Source: Streptomyces longisporoflavus (GTDB taxonomy: Bacteria > Actinomycetota > Actinomycetes > Streptomycetales > Streptomycetaceae). From it: a DNA stretch of 64,000 nucleotides. Below are positions 44,830-53,046 of the stretch, piece after piece (within the stretch, counting starts at the first letter, position 1; each line of letters opens with the position of its first letter). A model generated the notes under the pieces. The model saw only the letters and a program-made list of their open reading frames with translations. It was not told where the DNA came from and ran no database searches. The stretch is taken from positions 62,001 through 126,000 of the forward strand of contig NZ_BMTR01000006.1 in assembly GCF_014649775.1 (NCBI RefSeq), read 5' to 3'. Both the position numbers and the translations under genes were made by a program.

Positions 44830-46026
44830 TCAGGCCCGCATCACAAGACGGTCCACCGCCGGGTTCCCCGTGCCGTAGGGGACCGGCAGAAGTCCGCCGC
44901 CCCCTGTCGCGTACAGCGTCTGTTCGAGCCCGCCGACCAGGTGCTGTACGTCGACGGGCGGGCGGACGACCAGGCGCAGGAAGCGGCTGGAGCTGCCGAT
45001 CTTGTTGCCGCACTCGCGCACCAGGATGCCGTGCTCGGCGAGGAGCCGGTCGCGCAGGGCGGCTCCGTCGACACCGTCGGGCAGCCGCACGTACACGAAG
45101 TTGCCCTGCGAGGGATAGCTCGTGAGCCCGGGCAGGCGGCCGAGGTGCCAGATCATCTCCTGGCGGTCGCGGCGGACCTGACGCAGGCTCAGGTCGTAGG
45201 CGTGGCGGTGCTGTCTCAGCATGAACACCACGGTCTCCGCGAAGGAGTTGAGGTTCCACTTCGGCAGTGCGGCGCGCACTCTGCCGGACAGGCCCGGATT
45301 GGCCACGAGATAGCCGAAGCGCACGCCGTGCAGCCCGAAGTTCTTGCCGAGGCTGCGCAGGACGATGACGTTGGGCCGCAGGACCGCCTCGTCGGCGACG
45401 CTCGACTCCGGGCCCGCGTCGGCGAACTCCAGGAACGACTCGTCCACGACGACCAGGTCGAGGTCTTGCAGGGCGTCGAGCAGCGCGAGCACGGAGCGGC
45501 GCGGGAGCATGCCGCCGTCGGGGTTGTTGGGGTTGCAGACGACGGCCGTACGAGAGCCGCGGGAGCGCACGAAGTCGACGAAGGCATGCGGATCGAGCAC
45601 GAATCCGTCGGACTCCGGAAGCAGGAACATGTCCACGCGCTTGCCGGTCTCCATCGACTGATCGGTCCACCGCCCGAAGGTCGGCACCGGCACGGCGAGC
45701 GCGTCGCGCACCAGCAAGTGGTCGATCCAGGTGATGAGTTCGGTCGATCCGTTGCCCATCACGACGGTCTGCGGATTGAGCCCGAGCACGGCACTGAGCT
45801 CGGCCGCGATGGTGTCCGCGCCGCTCGGGTAGTACGTGAGGATGTCCCGCAGCCGCCCGCCGAGCTCCTCGTACATCTCGGGAGTGGGGAAGTAGGGGTT
45901 GCACGGGATGCAGAAGTCGACGAGCGGCTGTCCGCCGTCCGGGGCCGCCCTGTTCAGCGCGGAGTACGAAGGGGTGTGCGCGGTGGACGCGCGGAAGAGA
46001 GCGGTGACGTTGCCCGCGTCTGCCAT
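44830..46026 (-). CDS. Class I/II aminotransferase, HisC/CobD-like
   Basis: A 398-residue fold-type I PLP enzyme. Motifs: FCIPCNPYFPTPEMYEELGG at the N-terminus, the cofactor-ring stretch VMGNGSTELI, NPNNPDGG, the phosphate-contacting VVVDESFLEFAD, and the PLP lysine in LRSLGKNFGLHGVRFGYL. This set is seen in histidinol-phosphate aminotransferases and threonine-phosphate decarboxylases. No his or cob genes lie nearby, so it is likely a specialised paralogue of unknown substrate. ATG at 46026 has GGAGG eight bases upstream. Upstream, an imperfect CGTACATACGTACG palindrome lies at 46060-46073. Confidence 0.8.
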   Translation of the reverse strand: MADAGNVTALFRASTAHTPSYSALNRAAPDGGQPLVDFCIPCNPYFPTPEMYEELGGRLRDILTYYPSGADTIAAELSAVLGLNPQTVVMGNGSTELITWIDHLLVRDALAVPVPTFGRWTDQSMETGKRVDMFLLPESDGFVLDPHAFVDFVRSRGSRTAVVCNPNNPDGGMLPRRSVLALLDALQDLDLVVVDESFLEFADAGPESSVADEAVLRPNVIVLRSLGKNFGLHGVRFGYLVANPGLSGRVRAALPKWNLNSFAETVVFMLRQHRHAYDLSLRQVRRDRQEMIWHLGRLPGLTSYPSQGNFVYVRLPDGVDGAALRDRLLAEHGILVRECGNKIGSSSRFLRLVVRPPVDVQHLVGGLEQTLYATGGGGLLPVPYGTGNPAVDRLVMRA

Positions 46027-46164
46027 GGGAGGCCTCCGGAGGGGGGAGGTGGTGTCTGCCGTACATACGTACGCGGGAGCGCACATGCTCAACCAGAGGG
46101 GCGCGAGGGGAGTGTGAGTCAGTCACCCGCCGATCCCCGGCGGCGGCTTCTACGATCAGGGCGC

Positions 46165-46818
46165 ATGAGCCCCCGTCTGCTGATCTACAGCCGCACGACC
46201 GCCTACCGGCACGCGTCGATCCCCGCCGGAGTCGCCGCCCTGTCCGAACTCGCCGAAGAAGTGGGCTGCTCCGCCGACGCGACCGAGGATCCGGCCGCCT
46301 TCGAGCGGGACCTGTCCGGCTGTGCGGCGATCGTCTTCCTCTCCACCAGCGGCGACGTCCTCACCCCTGCCGGGCGGGCCGCTCTGCGGGAGTACCGGGC
46401 GGCGGGCGGCGGCTTCATGGGGGTCCACGCCGCGGCCTGCACCGAGTACGACTGGCCCTACTACGGCGAGCTGCTCGGCGCGCGCTTCGCCCGCCACCCC
46501 GCCTTCCAGCCCGGCCGCCTGACCGTCGAGGACCACGCGCACCCCGCCACCGCACACCTCCCGGCCTCCTGGGAGTTCACCGACGAGTGGTATGACTTCC
46601 GGTCATCGCCGCGCGGTGCGGTGCGGGTCCTGGCATCCGCCGACGAGTCCTCGTACGAAGGGGGCGGGATGGGCGCCGACCACCCCCTGGTGTGGTGCCA
46701 CGACCACGGCGGCGGCCCGGTGTTCTACACGGCGCTCGGCCACGCCGACGAGGCCTACGCGGACCCGGACTTCCGTGCCCACCTCCTGGGCGGCCTGCGC
46801 CACGTGACCGGGCGGTAG
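46165..46818 (+). CDS. ThuA-like domain protein
   Basis: A 217-residue protein filling one ThuA (class I glutamine amidotransferase-like) fold: LLIYSRTTAYRHASIPAGV, AIVFLSTSGDVLT, GGGFMGVHAAACTEYDWPYY, and WCHDHGGGPVFYTALGHADE near the C-terminus. The usual amidotransferase Cys is absent. Related ThuA proteins act in trehalose or other sugar catabolism, but the reaction is unknown. It is divergent from the aminotransferase across 138 bp. Confidence 0.87.
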   Translation: MSPRLLIYSRTTAYRHASIPAGVAALSELAEEVGCSADATEDPAAFERDLSGCAAIVFLSTSGDVLTPAGRAALREYRAAGGGFMGVHAAACTEYDWPYYGELLGARFARHPAFQPGRLTVEDHAHPATAHLPASWEFTDEWYDFRSSPRGAVRVLASADESSYEGGGMGADHPLVWCHDHGGGPVFYTALGHADEAYADPDFRAHLLGGLRHVTGR

Positions 46819-46856
46819 TCGCCTGCCGCCGCCGCCCGTGCCGCGCGGCCGGCGGT

Positions 46857-47606
46857 TCAGATCTGGTTCTCGCCGCCGTCGACGTAGACGTTGGCGCCGA
46901 GCATGAAGCTGCTCTGGTCGGAGGCGAGGAACGCCACGACCGAGGCGACCTCCTCGGGGCGGCCCATCCGGCCGAGCGCGGTGTCCGCGGCGAGCTGCGT
47001 GCGGACGTCGCTCGCGTCCTCTCCTGCGAACAGATTCGTGATCCCCGGGGTGTCGACCGGCCCCGGCGAGACGGCGTTGACCCGGACGCCGCGGCCCTTG
47101 AGCTCGTTGGCCCAGGTCCGCGCGAAGGTCCGGACGGCCGCCTTGGACGCCGCGTACAGGCCGAACGCCTCCGCTCCGTTGTCGGCGGCGGTGGAGGCGT
47201 TCAGGATCACCGACGCGCCGTCGTTGAGCAGCGGCAGCGATTTCTGGACGGTGAACAGCGTGCCGCGCACGTTGATGCCGAAGATGTGGTTGAAGTCGTC
47301 CTCGGTGATCTGCTCGAGCGGCACCAGTGAGGCGGTCGCCGCGTTCGCGAAGACCACGTCCAGGCCCCGGCCGCGGGCGCGGACCGCGTCGTACAGCCGG
47401 TCCAGGTCCGCCGGGTTCGAGATGTCTCCCGCCACCGCGGTGGCCCTCGCCGCGCCGATGGTCTCGACGGCCGCGTCCAGTTCCGTCTTGCGCCGGCCGG
47501 TGATGAACACGTGCGCGCCCTCGTCCGCGAGGCGTACGGCGCTTGCCAGGCCGATCCCGGTGCCGCCGCCGGTGACTACCGCGGTCTTGCCTTCGAGCTG
47601 TCCCAT
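46857..47606 (-). CDS. Short-chain dehydrogenase/reductase
   Basis: A 249-residue classical SDR with VTGGGTGIGLASAVRL (NAD(P) motif), a variant of the NNAG motif reading VVFANAATAS, Ser in VILNASTAADN and Tyr-x3-Lys in GLYAASKAAVRTF. The C-terminal FLASDQSSFMLGANVYVDGG is conserved. ATG at 47606 is chosen because GGAGG lies eight bases before it. It is transcribed divergently from a TetR repressor 95 bp away and probably is its target. The substrate is unknown. Confidence 0.88.
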   Translation of the reverse strand: MGQLEGKTAVVTGGGTGIGLASAVRLADEGAHVFITGRRKTELDAAVETIGAARATAVAGDISNPADLDRLYDAVRARGRGLDVVFANAATASLVPLEQITEDDFNHIFGINVRGTLFTVQKSLPLLNDGASVILNASTAADNGAEAFGLYAASKAAVRTFARTWANELKGRGVRVNAVSPGPVDTPGITNLFAGEDASDVRTQLAADTALGRMGRPEEVASVVAFLASDQSSFMLGANVYVDGGENQI

Positions 47607-47629
47607 GCGAATGACCTCCACAAATATAT

Positions 47630-47643
47630 GTATCGATCGGTAC
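47630..47643. promoter_or_regulatory. Putative TetR operator between the SDR and TetR genes
   Basis: GTATCGATCGGTAC is a 14-base palindrome with one mismatched pair, lying 24 bp from the SDR start and 59 bp from the TetR start. A related GACCGGTCGGTAC follows at about 47669-47681, giving a second partial site with the same CGGTAC end. Two related sites in a divergent TetR/SDR promoter suggest an autoregulated operator. Confidence 0.55.
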
Positions 47644-47701
47644 GGAAAGAGACCGTAGCACGGTTCGGGACCGGTCGGTACAGAAGGAGTAGGATGCGTT
47701 C

Positions 47702-48310
47702 ATGGGAACGCAGAAGAAGGCGCCGATCGGCCGGCCGAGGGGCTTCGACGCCGATGAGGCCCTGGAACGGGCCATGCGGGTCTTCTGGGAGAAGGGCTAC
47801 GAGGGCGCCGGCCTCACGGACCTGACCAGCGCCATGGGCATCACCCGCACCAGCATGTACGCGGCCTTCGGCAACAAGGAGTCCCTGTTCCGCAAGGCGC
47901 TGGAGCGCTACACCGAGGGCCCCGCCTCCTACACGGCACGGGCCCTGCGCGAACCGACCGCCCGGCAGGTGGCCGCCGCTTTCCTCGACGGCTCCGTGCG
48001 GGTCACCACCCGCCCCGACTGCCCTGCCGGATGCCTCGGCGTCCAGGCCGGACTCGCCGCCGGGAACGCCGGGGCCAACGCCCGCGACACCCTTGCCGCT
48101 TGGCGCAACGACGGCGTCGATCAGCTGCGCGACCGGTTCCGGCGCGCCGTCGATGAAGGCGACCTGCCGCCGGACACCGACCCGGGGCTGCTCGCCCGCT
48201 ACATCATGACCGTGGCGAACGGCATCGCCGTCCAGGCGGTGAGCGGAGCCACACGCGACGATCTCCAGCACGTGGCCGACATGGCCCTGCGGAACTGGCC
48301 GGGCGCCTGA
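47702..48310 (+). CDS. TetR/AcrR-family transcriptional regulator
   Basis: A 202-residue repressor. The HTH region reads GRPRGFDADEALERAMRVFW, followed by LTSAMGITRTSMYAAFGNKE with the recognition helix near residues 43-60. The C-terminal domain includes a conserved Cys pair in RPDCPAGCLGVQ, common in the YcdC/AcrR branch and potentially redox- or ligand-sensing. It is divergent from the SDR, with palindromic sites between. A strong terminator follows 50 bp after the stop. Confidence 0.9.
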   Translation: MGTQKKAPIGRPRGFDADEALERAMRVFWEKGYEGAGLTDLTSAMGITRTSMYAAFGNKESLFRKALERYTEGPASYTARALREPTARQVAAAFLDGSVRVTTRPDCPAGCLGVQAGLAAGNAGANARDTLAAWRNDGVDQLRDRFRRAVDEGDLPPDTDPGLLARYIMTVANGIAVQAVSGATRDDLQHVADMALRNWPGA

Positions 48311-48360
48311 CGGCCGCCGCAAGCCGGCCCACCGGGGCGGGCGAGCCCCGGCAGGCATGC

Positions 48361-48393
48361 GTGAGCCCCCGCCTCGACGAGGCGGGGGCTCAC
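48361..48393. terminator. Strong bidirectional terminator
   Basis: GTGAGCCCCCGCCTC pairs perfectly over 15 bases with GAGGCGGGGGCTCAC around a three-base loop (GAC). It lies between the converging TetR and cyclophilin genes, ten bases from the cyclophilin stop. It is one of the two strongest hairpins in the window and probably terminates both transcripts. Confidence 0.9.
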
Positions 48394-48402
48394 GTCAGAC
48401 GC

Positions 48403-48900
48403 TTAGAGCGTGCCCGAGGCGGAGATGGTGATCTCGGCCTTGGTGGCGCCGGACTGCGAGCCGAAGCTCTCGATCTTCTTGACGAGGGCCATGCTCTCCT
48501 CGTCCGCGACCTCGCCGAACACGACGTGCTTGCCGTCGAGCCAGCTCGTGACGACCGTGGTGATGAAGAACTGCGAGCCGTTCGAGTTGGGGCCCGCGTT
48601 GGCCATCGAGAGCAGGCCCGGCTTGGTGTGCTTCAGCTGGAAGTTCTCGTCGGCGAACTTCTCGCCGTAGATGCTCTTGCCGCCGGTGCCGTTGCCGGCG
48701 GTGAAGTCGCCGCCCTGGAGCATGAAGTCCGGGATGACGCGGTGGAACGACGAACCCGCGTAACCGAAGCCCTTCTCGCCGGTGGCGAGCGCGCGGAAGT
48801 TCTCCACGGTCTTCGGCACGACGTCCTCGAAGAGGTTGAACGTGATGCGGCCTTCGGGCTGGCCGTCGATGGTGATGTCGAAATAAGCCTTGATTGTCAT
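48403..48900 (-). CDS. ppiA: Cyclophilin-type peptidyl-prolyl cis-trans isomerase
   Basis: A 165-residue single-domain cytoplasmic cyclophilin. The active-site motif [20 protein letters not shown] (catalytic Arg in FHRVIP) and [20 protein letters not shown] (with the Trp that confers cyclosporin sensitivity) are intact, as is HVVFGEV. It catalyses prolyl isomerisation during folding. ATG at 48900 is chosen over the upstream MRT start. It is a housekeeping gene bounded by a strong terminator. Confidence 0.93.
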   Translation of the reverse strand: MTIKAYFDITIDGQPEGRITFNLFEDVVPKTVENFRALATGEKGFGYAGSSFHRVIPDFMLQGGDFTAGNGTGGKSIYGEKFADENFQLKHTKPGLLSMANAGPNSNGSQFFITTVVTSWLDGKHVVFGEVADEESMALVKKIESFGSQSGATKAEITISASGTL

Positions 48901-48996
48901 GGTCCTCATCCTGTCATTGCTCTGTCCCCACCCGCCAACCGAACCCCCAGATGAGGCGCTCGCAGCCCAGGTGACCAGGCATTATACCGTCCGGAC

Positions 48997-50149
48997 TCAG
49001 TCCATCGTCGAGCCGATGGCCGTGCTTCCCGTCGTCAGGAACGCCGTCGCGGGCAGGGCTCCGTCCGCCCGGCGGGCGCCGTACGCCGTGGTGGCGTCCT
49101 TGGACCGGAACGCCGGGGTCGCCACACCGCTGTCCCAGTTGTCGGCGGACGAGACGGTGCCGGGGCCGAGCTCGGCGGGGCCCTTGCCGTTGGCGACGGC
49201 GAGATTGCGGGTCAGGCGGCCCTTGCCCGTCGCGAAGCAGAAGCCGTTCTCCTTGTTGGCGTACGCGGTGTTGCGGTGGAGACGGAGTCCGCCGGGGTTG
49301 GAGTTCTCCGTGAAGCCGTGCAGCGTGTTGTCCCAGGCCGCGTTGTCGTTCACCACGTGCGCGGCGCTCGCACCGCCGCCGCCCAGCTTGAACCCGTTGC
49401 CGTTGCCCTCCCACGCCGGGTCGTTCCAGCGGTTCTCGCCGTTGCCGAAGGCCCAGGTGTGCTCGACGGTGACGGGGGAGGCGTACTGCCACAGGTCCAG
49501 GCCGTCGTCGGCGTTGTCGAACAGACGCGCCCCGGTGATCTTGTTGCCCGTGCCCGAGCCGAACTTCACCGCGAGCCCGTCGGCGTTCTGGCCGTGCGTG
49601 GCGGCGTCGTAGTTGCCGTGGCTGTCGAGGTTCCGCACGAGGTTGCCGGTCGTGCCGTCGCCGCGCAGGGTGAAGCCGGAGTCGCCGTTGTCGGCGGTGA
49701 CCAGGTTCTCGAAGACCGCCGACGGACGACGTGGCGACGAAGCCCTGCGCGGGGGAGTCGCGGAAGGTGAGGTTCTGCACGGTCCAGTGGTCGCCGTGGA
49801 GCGCGGCGAGCCAGGAGCCGTCGGCGAGCTTCGAACCGTCGATCTTCACCTTCTCGGTGCCGTACGCGGCAAGGGTGATGCGCGCGGACGGGCTGCCGTT
49901 CGCCGTCGACTTGAGGGTCTTCGCCGGGTAGTAGGTGCCGCCCCGCACCTGGATCGTGGTCCCCGCCGAGGCGTTCGCCACCGCGGACTCCAGTGCCGCG
50001 GCCGTCGACACGACCACCGTGCTGCTCGCGGCGCCGGCGCCGTCCGCGTCCAGGCCCAGGCAGACTCCGCCCGCTCCCGCCGCCACGGCGACGGCCGCGG
50101 CGAGGGTGATCGTACGGGTCCTGCGGTGGCGTCCGGCGCTGCTGCTCAC
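48997..50149 (-). pseudogene. PL9-like secreted pectate lyase interrupted by a frameshift
   Basis: Read from GTG at 50149 (AGGAGAGG upstream), the frame gives a signal peptide (TRTITLAAAVAVAAGAGGVC) and PL9 beta-helix start (GTTIQVRGGTYYPAKTLKST) up to SPAQGFVATSSVGG, then loses homology near 49717. The family sequence resumes in another frame with VFENLVTADNGDSGFTLRGD and continues to the stop at 48997, including NADGLAVKFG (catalytic Lys region) and NADDGLDLW. The junction equals one extra base or two missing. Joined, the protein would be about 383 residues, normal for the family. A natural mutation or a sequencing error would both explain it. Confidence 0.8.
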
Positions 50150-50181
50150 AGCAGACGTTCCTCTCCTGGGGGGTGTGGTGC

Positions 50182-50221
50182 GGCGGCCGCCCGGGAACCC
50201 CATGACCTCCGGGCGGCCGCC
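50182..50221. terminator. Strong terminator after the secreted GH51 gene
   Basis: GGCGGCCGCCCGG (50182-50194) and CCGGGCGGCCGCC (50209-50221) form a perfect 13-pair stem with a 14-base loop. It lies between the minus-strand GH51 stop and the pectate lyase. It overlaps the longer ATG (50203) of the lyase frame, which supports the lyase start at 50149. Confidence 0.8.
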
Positions 50222-50297
50222 GCTCCTCCCTAGTGCCCGCCGCGCACCCCCGGGGTTGCCGCGGACAAGGATCTTTTTCGGCCGGTCCGCGGACCGG

Positions 50298-52784
50298 TCA
50301 CTCGGTCCTGATCCTCATGAAGGTGATCGAGTTCGCCGGGAAGGTGTACGAGAAGGTCTCGGACACGCCCTTGAACGTCGAGGTCACCGGCTTGACCGGC
50401 GTCGCGTCCTTCGTGTTCTCCGCGGCCGGGTCGGCGGCCAGCGTGGTCACCTTCGCGTTCCGGCCGACGCGCGTGCCCGAGCCGAGTCCGATCTCGGTGC
50501 GCGCCTCGGAGCCCTGCGCGTTGACGACCTTGACGATGAGGTCGCCGGTGGCCTTGTCGCGGGTGACGACCTGGCGGAACGGCTCGGCGGGCTTGTCGTC
50601 CGTGAAGGAACCCCACTTCTTGCCGTCGAGGAAGAGCGTCACCTGCCGCCCGCGCACTTCCACGCGCAAGTCGTAGGTGCGGCCCGTCTCGATCGCCGTC
50701 GTGTCCTGGACCATGGTCTGCTTCGCGCCGTCGACGCTCTTCTCGACGGCCGACTGAGTGTTGTTCCAGCCGCCCAGGTTCCACCAGTAGTGGTTGCCGG
50801 AGTCCTTGACCCCGAAGGCGACCATGAAGCCCTCCTTGCCGGACTTCTTGGTGGCCTTCACGTTCAGGTCGTAGTTCTGCCAGCCCTTGTCGCCCGCCGT
50901 GACCAGGGTGTTCTCGGCTGCCTCGTCGGACTGCACGTACGCGCCGTCCTGGACGGCCCACGTGCCCTTCTCCGCCGCCTTGCTCCACTGGCCGTCGCCG
51001 CCGGAGAAGTCGTCGGTCAGGAGCGTCTTGCCGTCCTCGCCGGTGACCTTCACGTCGTCGTACGCGGCGCTGGTCGCCCAGGTGGAGAGGCCGACGGCGC
51101 CGGTGATGGGGCCGGACGTGGCGGGTGTGCCGGATGCCGTGGACGGCACGACCTCGTCGCCGACGTTGCGCATGAAGAGCTTCTGCGTCTCGTAGTTGGC
51201 CGAGCCCCATGACTGGTCGTTGTCGTACCAGATCATGTTCGGCTTCCACTGCACGTAGTCCTCGTTGGCGAGCAGCGGGGCGTACGAGGCGAGCTTGACG
51301 ACGTCGGCGTTGCGTTCAAGGCCGGTCATGAACGCCGCTTCGGACAGGGCGTTGGAGAACTTGTTGCCCTGCGAGGCGTACTCGCCGAGGAAGACCTTCG
51401 GTCCCTTGCGGTCGTAGGAGTCGTAGCGGTCGTTGTTCTCCAGGAACCACTGGGGACTGTTGTAGTAGTGCTCGTCGACCATGGCCACGTCCGCGTCGCG
51501 GCCCAGCTGCCAGGCCTTGTCGAAGATCGAACCGCTGTCGTCGGGGCCGGAGTTGGAGATGACGTTGATGTCCGGGTACTTCGCCTCGATGGCCGCGCGG
51601 AACTCCTTGAAGCGGGCGAAGAACTCCTCGGGGAGGTTCTCCTCGTTGCCCACTCCCAGGTGGGTGAGGCGGAAGGGCTCGGGGTGGCCCATCGCCGCCC
51701 GCTTCTTGCCCCATTCGCTGGTCGCCGGGCCGTTGGCGAACTCGATCAGGTCCAGGGTGTCCTGGATGTGCCGCTTCAGGAGGGCCGGGTCGTCGGTGGC
51801 CTTGTTCTGGCCGCAGCCGGTCACCAGGGCGGGGACCACGGGCAGCGGCATGGCGCCGATGTCTTCGGCGAACTGGAAGTACTCGTAGTAGCCGAGCCCG
51901 TAACTCTGGTTGTAGCCCCAGAAGTTGGCGTTAGTGGCCCGCTGCTCCACGGGCCCGATGGTGTCCTTCCACTGGTAGGAGCGCTTGCGCTGCCAGCCCG
52001 ACTTCTCGTCGTACGCCTCGTGGGATCCGGTGTTGACCAGGCAGCCGCCGGGGAAGCGCAGGAAGCCGGGGTCGAGGTCGGCGATCTTCTGGGCGAGGTC
52101 CTTGCGCAGGCCGTTGGCGCGGCCCTTGAAGGTGTCGCGGGGGAAAAGGGAGATCTCGTCGAGCGAGACGGGGGCGGTGTCCGAGGCGACCGTGAGCCGG
52201 CCGGTGGCCGAGGTGCGGGCGGCGGTGAACGTCGCCTTGTATTTCGCCCAGCCGCCGCGTGCGGTGACGCGGCGCGCCGGGGCGAGGTCGCCGGAGGCGT
52301 CGCGCAGGCCGATGGTCAGCGGAGCCTTCTGCGTGCCGCCGGTGCGGGCCCAGACGGAGAAGTCGTAGCGCTTGCCCTTGGCGACCGCGAGTCCGGTGTT
52401 GTATCCGGTGTTGGTGACGGATGAACTGCCGCCGAGGGAAAGGTAGTTGCGGTTGCGGGCGTTGAGGCGGCCCTCGTCGTTCACCACCTCGGCGGTACCG
52501 GACGTGTCCCATGAGGTGAGCGGCTTGTAGGAGGCGTTGTCGGCGGTGCTGTACTCGAAGGAGCGGTTCTGGACGAGCTCGGCGTAGAGGCCGCCGTCCG
52601 CCGCGCGGTTGATGTCCTCGTAGAAGACGCCGTACATCGAGTCGTCGATCTTCGCGCCGGTGCGGGAGGGGTCGACGTCGATGGTGTAGTCGGTGGGTTC
52701 GGCCGCGGCGGTGGGTCCCGCGGCGAGCGTTCCGGCGAGCAGGGCTCCGAGCGTGAGCCCGAGTCTCCATCGTCTGCGTGCCAT
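50298..52784 (-). CDS. Secreted GH51 alpha-L-arabinofuranosidase with added LamG-like domain
   Basis: An 828-residue enzyme. A signal peptide (RLGLTLGALLAGTLAAGPTA) is followed by a CBM4_9-like module (~55-215). The GH51 barrel has FLRFPGGCLVNTGS, GVGNEENLPEEFF (acid/base Glu in the GNE motif) and KVFLGEYASQG (nucleophile Glu). A LamG/DUF1080-like beta-sandwich (~545-715: LLTDDFSGGDGQW to FLDGKKWGSFTDD) interrupts the C-terminal beta domain. It removes arabinose from arabinan or arabinoxylan outside the cell. It is first in its own transcription unit, divergent from the importer, behind TTGACG-N17-TAAGTT. Confidence 0.9.
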   Translation of the reverse strand: MARRRWRLGLTLGALLAGTLAAGPTAAAEPTDYTIDVDPSRTGAKIDDSMYGVFYEDINRAADGGLYAELVQNRSFEYSTADNASYKPLTSWDTSGTAEVVNDEGRLNARNRNYLSLGGSSSVTNTGYNTGLAVAKGKRYDFSVWARTGGTQKAPLTIGLRDASGDLAPARRVTARGGWAKYKATFTAARTSATGRLTVASDTAPVSLDEISLFPRDTFKGRANGLRKDLAQKIADLDPGFLRFPGGCLVNTGSHEAYDEKSGWQRKRSYQWKDTIGPVEQRATNANFWGYNQSYGLGYYEYFQFAEDIGAMPLPVVPALVTGCGQNKATDDPALLKRHIQDTLDLIEFANGPATSEWGKKRAAMGHPEPFRLTHLGVGNEENLPEEFFARFKEFRAAIEAKYPDINVISNSGPDDSGSIFDKAWQLGRDADVAMVDEHYYNSPQWFLENNDRYDSYDRKGPKVFLGEYASQGNKFSNALSEAAFMTGLERNADVVKLASYAPLLANEDYVQWKPNMIWYDNDQSWGSANYETQKLFMRNVGDEVVPSTASGTPATSGPITGAVGLSTWATSAAYDDVKVTGEDGKTLLTDDFSGGDGQWSKAAEKGTWAVQDGAYVQSDEAAENTLVTAGDKGWQNYDLNVKATKKSGKEGFMVAFGVKDSGNHYWWNLGGWNNTQSAVEKSVDGAKQTMVQDTTAIETGRTYDLRVEVRGRQVTLFLDGKKWGSFTDDKPAEPFRQVVTRDKATGDLIVKVVNAQGSEARTEIGLGSGTRVGRNAKVTTLAADPAAENTKDATPVKPVTSTFKGVSETFSYTFPANSITFMRIRTE

Positions 52785-52799
52785 GCCTACCCCAGTCCT

Positions 52800-52815
52800 G
52801 TGCGGTATATCGAAC
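52800..52815. promoter_or_regulatory. Arabinan-locus operator, copy 1
   Basis: GTGCGGTATATCGAAC, one mismatch from the GTTCG-N6-CGAAC pattern. It lies 16 bp upstream of the secreted GH51 start, downstream of its -10, where a bound repressor would block elongation. It shares ATATCGAAC with copy 4. Confidence 0.5.
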
Positions 52816-52837
52816 GATGGTCAGTGGGTCGAACGGC

Positions 52838-52866
52838 AACTTAGGTAGCGGGGAGCCGCGCGTCAA
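52838..52866 (-). promoter_or_regulatory. Promoter of the secreted GH51 gene
   Basis: On the minus strand TTGACG (52861-52866) is followed after exactly 17 bases by TAAGTT (52838-52843). The start codon is 54 bp downstream, with operator copy 1 in between. Confidence 0.6.
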
Positions 52867-52902
52867 CGCATTGCGCAGGAAGTGGCCGAGGTGGCCGCCG
52901 GG

Positions 52903-52918
52903 GTTCGTGATCTCGAAC
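52903..52918. promoter_or_regulatory. Arabinan-locus operator, copy 2
   Basis: GTTCGTGATCTCGAAC: perfect GTTCG/CGAAC arms with a six-base spacer, between the two divergent promoters. It matches the other copies in arm sequence and spacing. Confidence 0.55.
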
Positions 52919-52966
52919 AACTCTCGTGCAATTCGCGGGACTTCGCCTCTGTCTCTGTCCGAACCG

Positions 52967-52995
52967 TTGACGCGCCTCGCGTTCGACCTTACGGT
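52967..52995 (+). promoter_or_regulatory. Promoter of the arabinan importer operon
   Basis: TTGACG (52967-52972), a 17-base spacer, then TACGGT (52990-52995). Operator copies 3 and 4 start three bases after the -10. It drives the binding protein, two permeases and probably the intracellular GH51. Confidence 0.65.
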
Positions 52996-52997
52996 CC

Positions 52998-53013
52998 GTT
53001 CGAAGTTGCGAGC
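52998..53013. promoter_or_regulatory. Arabinan-locus operator, copy 3
   Basis: GTTCGAAGTTGCGAGC: the GTTCG arm is intact and the right arm is one mismatch from CGAAC. It sits at the expected transcription start of the importer operon and 19 bp (about two helical turns) from copy 4. Confidence 0.5.
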
Positions 53014-53016
53014 AGC

Positions 53017-53032
53017 ATTCGAAATATCGAAC
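53017..53032. promoter_or_regulatory. Arabinan-locus operator, copy 4
   Basis: ATTCGAAATATCGAAC: TTCG/CGAA arms with six-base spacing and an AT-rich centre. It lies 14 bp upstream of the binding-protein start. Its centre matches copy 1 (ATATCGAAC). Confidence 0.6.
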
Positions 53033-53046
53033 AGAAGTGAGCCGCA

